Assembly (NCBI GenBank): GCA_963757395.1 | Contig: CAVWRK010000013.1 | Span: 496,001-560,000, forward strand | Direction: 5' to 3' | Source: DATAOG01 sp963757395 | GTDB lineage: Bacteria > Pseudomonadota > Alphaproteobacteria > Geminicoccales > Geminicoccaceae | Length of the DNA: 64,000 nt | In this document: positions 32,203 through 40,606 of the stretch, piece by piece | Numbering within the stretch: the first letter of the stretch is position 1 | How the letters are laid out: each line of letters begins with the position of its first letter | Made by a program: the position numbers and the translations under genes | The notes under the pieces: model-generated | Told to the model about the DNA's origin: nothing | What the model saw: only the letters and a program-made list of their open reading frames with translations | Databases searched by the model: none

Positions 32203-32763
32203 TCAGTCCAGGAGCGGGATCCGGACCAGCGGCGCCGCCAGCGTGAGCTCGGCCGGCCCCATCGCCTCACGGGCCGCGATCAGGCGCCCCTCGGAGCCGA
32301 GAATCTCATCCGCGAGCGCGATCATGCGCGCGTTCGGCCAGGCGTGCGGCGCCACCTTGCGGATCAGCCCGGCCGCCTCCTGCTCGCGCCCGCCGGCCTT
32401 GACCACGAGCCCGATCAGGGCCGCCGCCATCGAGCGGCTGATGCCGGCAAAGCAGTGGATCAGCGCCGGCCCGTGGTCGTGCGGCCAGGCTCGCATGAAG
32501 TCGACCACCGCCTGCACGTGCTCCGCCTGCGGCAGGACATGGCCATCGAGCGCCTCGGAGATGTCGTGGACCTCGATCCGCAGATGCCGGTCGGCGAGGA
32601 TGCTCCCGGGCGTCGCCGGCAATTCGCCCGGTGCCAGCAGCGACACCAGATGGCTCGGCGCCAAGGCCGCGACGTGGACCGGCATCTCTTGCAGATTGCA
32701 GACGTAGATCATCAGGGGCTCGGCGGCTGGAGGTTCGGGGCAGCGATGGTCGCCCATCACCAT
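32203..32763 (-). CDS. Dual-specificity/tyrosine phosphatase-like protein
   Basis: 186 residues. ALIHCFAGISRSMAAALIGL contains the HCx5R(S) P-loop of cysteine phosphatases; DISEALDGHVLPQAEHVQAV is the upstream region where the general acid Asp would lie. The fold matches small bacterial DSP-like enzymes with protein or phosphoinositide substrates. ATG 32763 has GGAAG upstream; a later ATG at 32712 (IYVCNLQEMPVH) fits the usual domain start equally well. Monocistronic. Confidence 0.8.
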   Translation of the reverse strand: MVMGDHRCPEPPAAEPLMIYVCNLQEMPVHVAALAPSHLVSLLAPGELPATPGSILADRHLRIEVHDISEALDGHVLPQAEHVQAVVDFMRAWPHDHGPALIHCFAGISRSMAAALIGLVVKAGGREQEAAGLIRKVAPHAWPNARMIALADEILGSEGRLIAAREAMGPAELTLAAPLVRIPLLD

Positions 32764-32869
32764 GGCACTTCCGTGCCAATCTTACCAGCCGCCCCTGCCC
32801 CGCCGCCGACGGCCGTAAATCGGGGCAACGACAATCAGGACAACCCGCGGTGCGCCAGAAACCGACGTG

Positions 32870-33124
32870 TCACCGCGAGACCGCTGCCGGCAGCGGATGC
32901 CAGCCCGGCAGCCAGGACAGCAGCTCCGGCCACAGCGTCAGGGCCAGTGCCAGAGCACTCGCGACCGCAAGACCGTATAGGGCATAGGCGACGAGCAGCC
33001 GGTCGAAGTTCCGGCCGCGCACGAAGCCGGCGGCGCGATCGGGCAGACGGCGGCTGCAGACACCCTTGTACTCCGCCCAGAGGCCCGGAAGGCCGCGCTC
33101 CGAAAATAAGGCCCGGCGCGTCAT
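32870..33124 (-). CDS. Hypothetical single-span membrane protein
   Basis: 84 residues: a basic N-terminal half (RRALFSERGLPGLWAEYKGV, CSRRLPDRAAGF) then a membrane helix (LLVAYALYGLAVASALALAL) and a short tail. No family recognised. It follows the psp genes in the same direction with a 10-bp gap after the preceding small gene, so it may be the last member of that operon. Confidence 0.5.
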   Translation of the reverse strand: MTRRALFSERGLPGLWAEYKGVCSRRLPDRAAGFVRGRNFDRLLVAYALYGLAVASALALALTLWPELLSWLPGWHPLPAAVSR

Positions 33125-33134
33125 CGCCCCGGCC

Positions 33135-33347
33135 TCAGCGACGGCTCGTCAGGCGCGTCACATGCGCCTTCGCCGCCTCCCTCTCCTCTCGCCAGGCGTC
33201 CAGGGTCTGGCGATGGAGCGCCTCGGACAGGACCCGCGCCGCCTTGATACCGGGCGCGGCGTGGCGCTTGACGAAGCGCGCGGCGACGAACACGGCGAAG
33301 GCCAGCATGAAGGCGAGGATCAGGATCAAGCGCGCGAGTGCAGCCAT
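33135..33347 (-). CDS. Hypothetical small membrane-anchored protein
   Basis: 70 residues: one N-terminal membrane helix (LARLILILAFMLAFAVFVAA) and a charged helical tail (ALHRQTLDAWREEREAAKAH). Size and layout resemble accessory small proteins of phage-shock operons. About 90 bp downstream of pspC on the same strand. Function unknown. Confidence 0.55.
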   Translation of the reverse strand: MAALARLILILAFMLAFAVFVAARFVKRHAAPGIKAARVLSEALHRQTLDAWREEREAAKAHVTRLTSRR

Positions 33348-33437
33348 GAGTCTCTAGCTCCCACGAAGCGTCCGGCCCCTAGGTTGCCAGGACCGGACGG
33401 ATCATGGTCGCGTCTTCGGGATAGATCCGCCAGCTCA

Positions 33438-33875
33438 CTATCCCCGTTCGAGCCGTCCCTTCACCCCCGTCACCCCTCGAGGTCGCGGAACTGGCGCCGC
33501 AGCTTGAACTCGCTCGAGGTGACCCTGCGCCTCGGCGGCGCGCAGCCGGCGCTCGAGCTCCTGGAACTTGCGGGCGAGGTCGTGCGCGGTGCGCCCGGGC
33601 TCGAGCCGGACCGAGCGCCAGAACGCCTCCTCCTCCGGGCTGTCGTACATGTCGGCCGGCCGGCGCGGCAGGGCGAAGGCCGCGATCAGATAGCCGACCA
33701 CGGTCGGAAAGGTGAAGAACACAGCACTCGCCACGGTCAGAGCGCGCACCAGGCAAGGGTTGAGGCCGAAGTAGTCGGCGATCCCGGCGCAGACGCCGGC
33801 CAGCCACGCCCGCCGGACGTCGCGATACAACCCCCGTGGGCTCGCCGGACGGTGATTGCGCTCGGACCTGGTCAT
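33438..33875 (-). CDS. pspC: Phage shock protein C (PspC)
   Basis: 145 residues. The PspC domain is clear: RDVRRAWLAGVCAGIADYFG, LNPCLVRALTVASAVFFTFP and VVGYLIAAFALPRR. The tail (HDLARKFQELERRLRAAEAQ) is a coiled coil typical of alphaproteobacterial PspC. PspB and PspC sense envelope damage at the inner membrane and pull PspA off PspF. Its ATG overlaps the pspB stop (ATGA). Confidence 0.9.
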   Translation of the reverse strand: MTRSERNHRPASPRGLYRDVRRAWLAGVCAGIADYFGLNPCLVRALTVASAVFFTFPTVVGYLIAAFALPRRPADMYDSPEEEAFWRSVRLEPGRTAHDLARKFQELERRLRAAEAQGHLERVQAAAPVPRPRGVTGVKGRLERG

Positions 33876-34096
33876 GACGGCTTCTCCCCCGCGGGCGCCT
33901 CGGTATCGAGGATGCGCTCGATGTTGCCCATCCGCTCTTCCATCCGTTCGGCGATCTGCCAGAGCTCGGCGAACTGCTTCTCGTCCTCGGGCGTGAGCGT
34001 CTTGGCGGTCCGCCAGCGGGTCGTGTAGTGGACGATGATCCAGATCGGCGCGACCACGACCACGAACAGGATCAGCGGCACCTCGAGCATGGCCAC
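33872..34096 (-). CDS. pspB: Phage shock protein B (PspB)
   Basis: 74 residues: membrane helix LEVPLILFVVVVAPIWIIVH followed by TTRWRTAKTLTPEDEKQFAE and a coiled coil (ELWQIAERMEERMGNIERIL). This matches PspB, the partner of PspC. It lies five bases after pspA and overlaps pspC, so the three are translated as one set. Confidence 0.9.
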   Translation of the reverse strand: MAMLEVPLILFVVVVAPIWIIVHYTTRWRTAKTLTPEDEKQFAELWQIAERMEERMGNIERILDTEAPAGEKPS

Positions 34097-34101
34097 CGCC
34101 T

Positions 34102-34785
34102 TCAGGCCCGCTCGGGCCGATCGGGCGTCTTGCCGAGCCGCGCCTTGAGCGCCGCAAGCTCCTCGTCGACCGCGCCGCCGGTGGCCAGCTCGTCGATCTC
34201 CTCTGCGAGCGTCCTGGCGCGCCCGAGATCGAACGCCTCGACCTCGCCCTCGACCCGGTCGACCCGGCGCTCCATCTGCTCGAAGCGGACGAAGGCGTCG
34301 TCGATCCGCCGGTCGTGCACCTGCCGGCGCACCTTGAGCCTCGAGGCCGCGGTCGCCTGGCGCGCGACGATCACCTTCTGCTTGGCCTTGGCCTCGCCGA
34401 GCTTGGCCTCGAGCTTGGCGATGTCCTCCTCGTACTTGACCAGCGCCTCGTCGAGATGGACCAGCTCCTCATCGAGGCCCTTCAGGTCGCCGGCGAGCTT
34501 GGCCTTCTCGATCAGCGCCGCGCGCGCCAGATCCTCGCGGTTCTTGGTCACCGCCAGCTCGGCCTTGCGCTGCCATTCGCGCTCCGCCTCGCTGAGCCGG
34601 CCGCGCCGGCGCTCGATGCTCTTGCGGTCGGCGATCATGCGCGCGGCGTTGCTGCGGACCTCGACCAGCGTGTCCTCCATCTCGTGGATCATCTGCCGGA
34701 TCATCTTCTCGGGATCCTCGGCGCGATCCAGGACGGCGGTCAGGTTGGCGTTGATGATGTCGGTCAGACGGGAGAAGATTCCCAT
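34102..34785 (-). CDS. pspA: Phage shock protein A (PspA)
   Basis: 227 residues, almost entirely helical coiled coil, beginning GIFSRLTDIINANLTAVLDR and AEDPEKMIRQMIHEMEDTLV, the amphipathic helix and conserved first hairpin of PspA/IM30. It inhibits PspF under normal conditions and, when the membrane is damaged, oligomerises on it to prevent proton leakage. ATG 34785 has GAGGAGG six bases upstream. First large gene behind the sigma-54 promoter at about 35000. Confidence 0.93.
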   Translation of the reverse strand: MGIFSRLTDIINANLTAVLDRAEDPEKMIRQMIHEMEDTLVEVRSNAARMIADRKSIERRRGRLSEAEREWQRKAELAVTKNREDLARAALIEKAKLAGDLKGLDEELVHLDEALVKYEEDIAKLEAKLGEAKAKQKVIVARQATAASRLKVRRQVHDRRIDDAFVRFEQMERRVDRVEGEVEAFDLGRARTLAEEIDELATGGAVDEELAALKARLGKTPDRPERA

Positions 34786-34817
34786 GTCGTCCTCCTCGAA
34801 GTTCGGGTCGGCCGCGA

Positions 34818-34976
34818 TCAGCCGATGATCAGGCCGATCGCCAGGCCCGCGAGAAACATGAGCCAGTGATCGGCGGTCCGGCCGCGCAGATAGTTGAGCA
34901 CCCGCTCGACGGTCCGCTCGAAGCCGGTCCGACCGCCATAACCGCGCACGCTGTCGTCCATCTCGTTTTCCCACAT
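34818..34976 (-). CDS. 52-residue membrane protein at the head of the psp operon
   Basis: A small frame between the sigma-54 promoter and pspA: a polar half (DDSVRGYGGRTGFERTVERV, LNYLRGRTADHW) then one Gly-rich membrane helix (LMFLAGLAIGLIIG) ending the protein. Start is ATG 34976 (AGGAAG 11 bases upstream) or the in-frame ATG 34961 (GGAA seven bases upstream). Codon usage fits its neighbours. No name can be given; it is positioned to be the first product of the envelope stress response and may help anchor PspA or PspBC. Confidence 0.65.
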   Translation of the reverse strand: MWENEMDDSVRGYGGRTGFERTVERVLNYLRGRTADHWLMFLAGLAIGLIIG

Positions 34977-34997
34977 GACGTTGCTCGCTTCCTGCTA

Positions 34998-35013
34998 TGC
35001 AGAGCGCGTGCCA
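34998..35013 (-). promoter_or_regulatory. Sigma-54 promoter of the psp operon
   Basis: On the minus strand, TGGCACG-N4-CTGCA matches the -24/-12 consensus TGGCACG-N4-TTGCW at all but one base with exact spacing. It points toward pspA and lies in the divergent region with pspF, the sigma-54 activator that uses such promoters. Confidence 0.85.
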
Positions 35014-35144
35014 AACTGGTTCTGTCCTTCCAACTCATTGAAATAGCGCTCTTTGATGGATCGGATCCCGGCTGCGCTGATCTGCTTGCAGGTTAAAATC
35101 ACCAATGATTGGCAAATTCTGCGAAGAAATACCATATCCCAGCC

Positions 35145-36155
35145 ATGGCCGCCGATCTCTCCGAGCTCCCGCCGCTGATCGGCCAGACCCCGCCGTTCCT
35201 CGAGCTGATGGAGCAGATCTCGCGGGTGGCGCCGCTCGACCGGCCGGTGCTGGTGATCGGCGAGCGCGGCACCGGCAAGGAGCTGATCGCCGCCCGCCTG
35301 CACTATCTGTCGCCGCGCTGGGACCGGCCGCTGGTCAAGCTGAACGCCGCCGCGATCCCCGAGACCCTGCTCGAGAGCGAGCTGTTCGGCCACGAGGCCG
35401 GCGCTTTCACCGGCGCGATCCGGCGCCGGAGCGGCCGGTTCGAGCTGGCCCACGGCGGCAGCCTGTTCCTGGACGAGATCGCCAATACCAGCCAGGCCGT
35501 CCAGGAGCGGCTGCTACGCGTGGTCGAGTACGGCAGCTTCGATCGGGTCGGCGGCAGCGCGGTCGTCCAGGTCGACGTCCGGCTGATCGGCGCCACCAAC
35601 GTCGATCTGCCCGCAGCCGCCGCGGCCGGTCGCTTCCGCCTCGACCTCCTCGACCGGCTCGCCTTCGACGTGCTGACCGTGCCGCCGCTGCGCGTGCGGC
35701 AGGGCGACATTCCCCTGCTCGCCGAGAGCTTCGGGCGCGCGATGGCGCTCGAGCTCGCCTGGGAGCGGTTTCCGGGCTTCACCCGGGGCGCCCTCGACGC
35801 GCTCGATCATCACCCCTGGCCTGGCAATGTGCGCGAGCTCAAGAACGTGGTCGAGCGGGCGGTCTACCGCGCCGCCTCGGCCAGGCGGCCGATCGCCGAG
35901 CTCGAGTTCGACCCGTTCGCTTCGCCCTTTCGACCGGCGGCGCCCGCAACACCTGCGCCGGACCCGGCCACGCCGCCGGCCGACCGGCTGCTCGACTTCC
36001 GGGCCGCGGTCGCGGGCTTCGAGCGCCGGCTGCTGACCGGCGCTCTCGCTGCCTGCCGCCACAATCAGCGGGCGACCGCGAGCCATCTCGGCCTGACCTA
36101 CGATCAGCTGCGCAACCAGCTGCGCAAGCACGGCCTGTTCGCCAGTCGCCGTTGA
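35145..36155 (+). CDS. pspF: PspF-type sigma-54-dependent activator
   Basis: 336 residues from ATG 35145. No N-terminal receiver domain; it starts directly with the AAA+ domain: LIGQTPPFLELMEQISRVAP, Walker A GERGTGKE, the sigma-54-contacting GAFTGA loop (FGHEAGAFTGAIRR), Walker B GGSLFLDEI, Arg finger region and HPWPGNVRELKNVVER. The C-terminal Fis-like helix-turn-helix is NQRATASHLGLTYDQLRNQL. This architecture, divergent from pspA, identifies PspF. Held inactive by PspA until membrane stress. A TTG at 35109 is a less likely start. Confidence 0.92.
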   Translation: MAADLSELPPLIGQTPPFLELMEQISRVAPLDRPVLVIGERGTGKELIAARLHYLSPRWDRPLVKLNAAAIPETLLESELFGHEAGAFTGAIRRRSGRFELAHGGSLFLDEIANTSQAVQERLLRVVEYGSFDRVGGSAVVQVDVRLIGATNVDLPAAAAAGRFRLDLLDRLAFDVLTVPPLRVRQGDIPLLAESFGRAMALELAWERFPGFTRGALDALDHHPWPGNVRELKNVVERAVYRAASARRPIAELEFDPFASPFRPAAPATPAPDPATPPADRLLDFRAAVAGFERRLLTGALAACRHNQRATASHLGLTYDQLRNQLRKHGLFASRR

Positions 36156-36348
36156 CCCTCTGACGCCACGGAGTCGCCCCGGGCGTACACCGGTCCATCC
36201 TCGACCGCGAAGTTCCTTCCCTATGCGGCCAGCTATCCTAATATGATGGGCCGGCGGGTTGCCCTGGGCGCCGCTCGTCCGCGAGGGCTGCGGCCGCGTC
36301 ATGTCGGCCGCAGCGTTGGCGCATAGAGGAGTTGACGATCTGACCGCC

Positions 36349-37371
36349 ATGACAGACCCCTATCGCCTGCTGAACGTGCCGCGGAGCGCCGACCAGGCGA
36401 CCATCAAGCAGGCCTACCGCAAGCTCGCCAAAAGCCTGCATCCCGACCGCAACCCGGGCAATGCGCCGGCCGAGCAGCGGTTCAAGGAGGTCACCCAGGC
36501 GTACGACCTGCTGTCCGACCCGGCCAAGCGGGCGCGTTTCGATCGCGGCGAGATCGACGCCGAGGGCCGGCAGCGCCGCGACTTCGGCTTCGGCGGCTTT
36601 GGGAGCTTTGCGGGTGCGCGCGACGCCGCGGCACGCGACACCGCAGCGCGCGGCGCCGCCGAAAGCCTGTTCGAGAAGATGTTCAGCGGCGGCTTCGGCG
36701 GCAGCTTTGGCCGTGGTTTCGCCAGCGGCCAGGCGGCGACCGGCCGCTTCCGCGCCACCCAGGCCGACCAGCGGGCGGGCGGCGCGGCCTTCGAGGATCT
36801 GCGCGGCCAGGCCCGGGGCGCCGGCGCTGCGGCCGGCCAGAAACTGCGCGGCGCCGATCGCCGCTACCGCCTCGGGATCGACCTCCGGAGCGCGGCACGC
36901 GGCGGCCGCCAGCGCCTCCAGCTCGACGATGGCCGCACGATCGAGGTCGACGTCCCGGCCGGTACCGAAAGCGGCAAGGTGCTCCGCCTCAAGGGTCAGG
37001 GCGACCCCAGCCCCCTCGGCGGGCCCGCCGGCGACGCGCTGGTCCAGATCGAGGTCCGCGCCGATCCCGAGTTCCGGCGCCAGGGTCAGGACATCTACGT
37101 CGACGTCCCGATCAGCCTGGCCGAAGCCGTGCTCGGCGCCCGGATCACGGTGCCGACCCTCGACGGCCCGGTCCGGCTGACGGTGCCGCCTGGCTCGAGC
37201 GGCGGCCGCTCGCTCCGGCTCAAGGGCAAGGGCATAGCCCTCCCGGGCGCTGGCTACGGCGACCAGTACGTCCGCCTGCTGGTGATGTTGCCGGACGCAC
37301 CCGATGTCGAGCTCGAGGACTGGGCGCGGCGGCACGCCGACGAGGTCCGGCCGGGCAACGGGAAGGACTAG
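36349..37371 (+). CDS. DnaJ-domain co-chaperone (CbpA-like, no zinc finger)
   Basis: 340 residues. J-domain at 1-70 with the HPD motif in KLAKSLHPDRNPGNAPAEQR, a Gly/Phe/Ala-rich linker (FGFGGFGSFAGAR...GGFGGSFGRGF), no CxxCxGxG zinc-binding repeats, then the two C-terminal beta-sandwich domains (IEVDVPAGTESGKVLRLKGQ, QGQDIYVDVPISLAEAVLGA, ITVPTLDGPVRLTVPPGS). This is a type II J-protein that stimulates DnaK and binds substrates; CbpA homologues also bind DNA. The following YihY gene starts three bases after its stop. Confidence 0.88.
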   Translation: MTDPYRLLNVPRSADQATIKQAYRKLAKSLHPDRNPGNAPAEQRFKEVTQAYDLLSDPAKRARFDRGEIDAEGRQRRDFGFGGFGSFAGARDAAARDTAARGAAESLFEKMFSGGFGGSFGRGFASGQAATGRFRATQADQRAGGAAFEDLRGQARGAGAAAGQKLRGADRRYRLGIDLRSAARGGRQRLQLDDGRTIEVDVPAGTESGKVLRLKGQGDPSPLGGPAGDALVQIEVRADPEFRRQGQDIYVDVPISLAEAVLGARITVPTLDGPVRLTVPPGSSGGRSLRLKGKGIALPGAGYGDQYVRLLVMLPDAPDVELEDWARRHADEVRPGNGKD

Positions 37372-37373
37372 GC

Positions 37374-38327
37374 GTGTCCGGTCGGGCCAGCGAGCTCGCG
37401 GCCGGGGACAAGCGGGCGACCCGGGCGTTGCGCTACCTCGGCTGGCTGGCAGGACGGCTCTACTTCGCGGCCCAGATCGTCTGGCGGGCGATCCTGCATC
37501 TGCTCGAAGACGGCGGCATGACCTTCGCCGGCCACATCGCCTTCATGACCCTGTTCTCGCTGTTCCCGTTCCTGATCTTCCTGACCACGCTCGCGGGCGA
37601 GCTCGGTCAGTCGCTCGCCGCCCGCGAGTTCATCCAGATGGGCCTCGAGGCCCTGCCGAAGGAAGTCAGCCAGGCGATCCGGCCGGCGATCGAGCAGGTC
37701 ATCTCGACGCGCAGCACCGGGCTGATGACGGTCAGCATCCTCGCCTCGCTGTGGGCGGTGTCGTCGGGCATCGAGGCGTTGCGCGAGGCGCTCAATCGTG
37801 CCTACGGCGTCGCCGAGCCGCGCTCGATCTGGTTCTGCCGCCTGCAGAGCCTGCTGTTCACGGTCGTCTTCTCGGTCTGCATCATCGCGGCCATGATCAT
37901 CCTGGTGATCTGGCCGGTCGCGCTGTCGTACGTGGCGCCGCTGCTCAAGCTGCACTGGCGCTCGACCCTGTTCTACGAGGCTGGACGCTACATTCTGGCG
38001 ATCCTCCTGCTCTATCTGGTGGTTGCAGTGCTCTATCGCTGGCTGCCGAGCCGGCACCTGCCGCGACCCGAGATCCTGCCCGGCGCCGCGGTCACGGTCG
38101 TCCTCTGGCTGCTGCTCGCCAGCCTGTTCTCGCTCTACCTGCAGAACCTGACCCGCTTCACGGTGACCTATGGCAGCCTGGGCGGCGTCGTGGTCACGCT
38201 GATGTTCTTCTACATCTCGGGCCTGATCTTCATCTTCGGCGCCGAGATCAACAGTGCCAGGCGGCGCAGCGAGGCCGCCCGGCTGCGCGAGGAGCACGCG
38301 CGCCGGCAGCAACCGGCGTCTGGCTAA
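37374..38327 (+). CDS. YihY/BrkB-family inner-membrane protein
   Basis: 317 residues, six hydrophobic helices. The family segment GGMTFAGHIAFMTLFSLFPF and ASLWAVSSGIEALREALNRA YG-type region, then LRYTVTYGSLGGVVVTL-like FTVTYGSLGGVVVTLMFFYI near the end, are typical of YihY. Once mislabelled as ribonuclease BN; function still unclear, with suggested envelope or export roles. GTG start at 37374, three bases after the DnaJ gene. Confidence 0.85.
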   Translation: MSGRASELAAGDKRATRALRYLGWLAGRLYFAAQIVWRAILHLLEDGGMTFAGHIAFMTLFSLFPFLIFLTTLAGELGQSLAAREFIQMGLEALPKEVSQAIRPAIEQVISTRSTGLMTVSILASLWAVSSGIEALREALNRAYGVAEPRSIWFCRLQSLLFTVVFSVCIIAAMIILVIWPVALSYVAPLLKLHWRSTLFYEAGRYILAILLLYLVVAVLYRWLPSRHLPRPEILPGAAVTVVLWLLLASLFSLYLQNLTRFTVTYGSLGGVVVTLMFFYISGLIFIFGAEINSARRRSEAARLREEHARRQQPASG

Positions 38328-38392
38328 CGGCCTCAACCGTCGCTAGGATGCCGGCGCCGAAAGCTTGCGTCCCTGTTGCGGAGTGCTCGCCG

Positions 38393-39205
38393 ATGTCCGA
38401 CCCCGCGCCGCTGATGGCGGGCAAGAAGGGCCTGATCATGGGCATCGCCAACGAGCGCTCGCTCGCCTTCGGGATCGCGCGCGCGCTCGCCGGCCAGGGC
38501 GCCGAGCTCGCGATCACCTATCAGGGCGAGGTCATGGAAAAGCGGGTGCGACCGCTCGCCGAGCAGCTCGACGCCCCCCTGATCCGCTCGGCCGACGTCA
38601 CCGACGGCGCCAGCCTCGATGCCCTGTTCGCAGCGATCGCCGAGCGCTGGCAGGCGCTCGATTTCGTGGTCCACGCGATCGCGTTCGCCGACAAAGAGGA
38701 GCTCAAGGGCAAATACGTCGATACCAGCGCCGCCAACTTCCAACGCACGCTGATGATCTCCTGCTACTCCTTCACCGACCTCTGCCGGCGCGCCGTCCCC
38801 TTGATGACCGCGGGCGGCGGCCTCTTGACTTTGACCTACGCCGGCGCGGAGCGGGTGATGCCGCACTACAACGTCATGGGGGTCGCCAAGGCCGCGCTCG
38901 AGGCGAGCGTGCGCTATCTGGCCGTCGACCTCGGCGCAAGCGGCATCCGCGTCAACGCGATCTCGGCCGGCCCGGTCAAGACGCTCGCCGCCTCCGCGAT
39001 CGGCGATTTCCGCTACATCCTCAAGTGGAACGAGTACAACTCGCCCTTGAAGCGCAACACCACGCTCGCCGACGTCGGCGGCGCCGCGCTTTATCTCCTG
39101 TCCGATCTCGGCGCCGGTACCACGGGCGAGGTCCTGCACGTCGACAGCGGCTATCACGTGGTCGGCATGAAGGCGGTCGACGCCCCCGACATCTCGGTCG
39201 TCTGA
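38393..39205 (+). CDS. fabI: Enoyl-[acyl-carrier-protein] reductase (NADH), FabI
   Basis: 270 residues, SDR fold of the FabI type: GLIMGIANERSLAFGIARAL for NAD binding, HAIAFADKEELKG, and the spaced Tyr-Lys pair in TYAGAERVMPHYNVMGVAKA. Catalyses the last reduction of each fatty-acid elongation cycle. The C-terminal loop (ISAGPVKTLAASAIGDFRYI) is intact. GGAG lies nine bases before the ATG. aroC follows nine bases after its stop. Confidence 0.93.
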   Translation: MSDPAPLMAGKKGLIMGIANERSLAFGIARALAGQGAELAITYQGEVMEKRVRPLAEQLDAPLIRSADVTDGASLDALFAAIAERWQALDFVVHAIAFADKEELKGKYVDTSAANFQRTLMISCYSFTDLCRRAVPLMTAGGGLLTLTYAGAERVMPHYNVMGVAKAALEASVRYLAVDLGASGIRVNAISAGPVKTLAASAIGDFRYILKWNEYNSPLKRNTTLADVGGAALYLLSDLGAGTTGEVLHVDSGYHVVGMKAVDAPDISVV

Positions 39206-39214
39206 CCGCTCGCG

Positions 39215-40295
39215 ATGGCCGGCAACAGCTTCGGCACGCTGTTCCGCTACACGACCTGGGGCGAGAGCCACGGGGTCGCGATCGGCTGCGTGGTCGACGG
39301 CGTGCCGCCGCGCCTGCCGCTCGCGGAAGCGGACATCCAGCACTGGCTCGACCGGCGCCGGCCGGGGCAGTCGAAGTTCACGACCCAGCGCCGCGAGCCC
39401 GACCAGGTCAGGATCCTCTCGGGCACCTTCGAGGGCCTGACCACGGGCGCCCCGGTTTCCCTGATCGATCGAGAACGTCGACGCCCGCTCCAAGGACTAT
39501 GGCGCGATCAAGGACCAGTTCCGCCCCGGCCATGCGGATTTCACCTACCAGGCCAAGTATGGCATCCGCGACTACCGGGGCGGCGGCCGGGCGAGCGCGC
39601 GCGAGACCGCGATGCGGGTCGCAGCCGGGGCGATCGCGCGCAAGGTCCTGGGCGATGGCATCACGATCCAGGGTGCCCTGATCCAGATCGGCGCGGATCG
39701 GATCGACCGCACGGCCTGGGACTGGAATCAAGTGGAAAAAAACCCGTTCTGGTGCCCGGACGCGAAGGCCGCCGCCCGCTGGGAAGCGCTGCTGATGGAG
39801 GTCCGGAAAAACGGCTCCTCGCTCGGGGCGGTGATCGAGGTCGTGGCCTCCGGCGTGCCCGTGGGCCTCGGCGAGCCGGTCTACGACAAGCTCGATGCCG
39901 ATCTCGCCAAGGCGATGATGAGCATCAATGCGGTCAAGGGCGTCGAGATCGGCGCCGGTTTCCGCGCGGCCGAGCTTTCGGGTGAGGAAAACGCCGACGA
40001 GATGCGGATCGGCAACGACGGCCGGCCGCTTTTTCTCACCAATCAGGCCGGCGGCATCCTGGGCGGCATCTCCTCGGGCCAGGACATCGTGGTCCGCTTC
40101 GCGGTCAAGCCGACCAGCTCGATCCTGACGCCGCGCCGCTCGATCGACCGTTTTGGCAACGAGGTCGAGATCTCGACCAAGGGCCGCCACGACCCTTGTG
40201 TCGGCATCCGCGCGGTCCCGGTCGGCGAGGCCATGATGGCCGCGGTGCTCGCCGACCACCTGCTACGACACCGGGCGCTCTGCAGAACCGAATGA
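39215..40295 (+). pseudogene. aroC: Chorismate synthase, frameshifted
   Basis: The enzyme removes phosphate from EPSP to make chorismate. The first 83 residues are in one frame (FGTLFRYTTWGESHGVAIGC, IQHWLDRRRPGQSKFTTQRR); from ENVDARSKDYGAIKDQFRPG onward the protein continues in another, through RDYRGGGRASARETAMRVAA to the C-terminus. The cause is visible: GATC is duplicated at 39463-39470 where related enzymes read L-I-E-N. Removing four bases restores a ~359-residue normal protein. Since the pathway is usually essential, a sequencing error or second copy must be considered. It follows fabI by nine bases. Confidence 0.9.
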
Positions 40296-40606
40296 GCCAA
40301 CCGGTGTCTCGATCCAGAGCCGCCGACTGCTGCCGAAATGCGCGACCGTCAGGAACGGTGCCGCGCGGCGTCAGAGACTTGTTCGACCTCTCGGAGCCCT
40401 TGCCTGCCTCGCCGAAACGACGCATGGTAAACCCTCACGTGGCGACATATGGGAAATGTCGGCCAAGAAGAGGGCCGAGAAGCGATCCCGAAGGTCTTCA
40501 TTTTTCGCGATGCTGCATCTCGGGTCGAGGACCCGGCGTGCGAGCAGGCAGCGCCCTGCGGGAGCGCTTTTGGCCAAGTGTCAATCACGGGAAAGGAGCT
40601 CGACAG
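40296..40606. other. Intergenic with short inverted repeat
   Basis: No gene seen. CGACAT-N7-ATGTCG at about 40442-40460 is a small inverted repeat; the last 30 bp supply the AAGGAG ribosome site of the DUF1326 gene. Confidence 0.4.

Noticed and set aside
39215..40295. Programmed frameshift in aroC
   Set aside because: No slippery sequence or downstream pseudoknot is evident, and a four-base duplication explains the shift directly.
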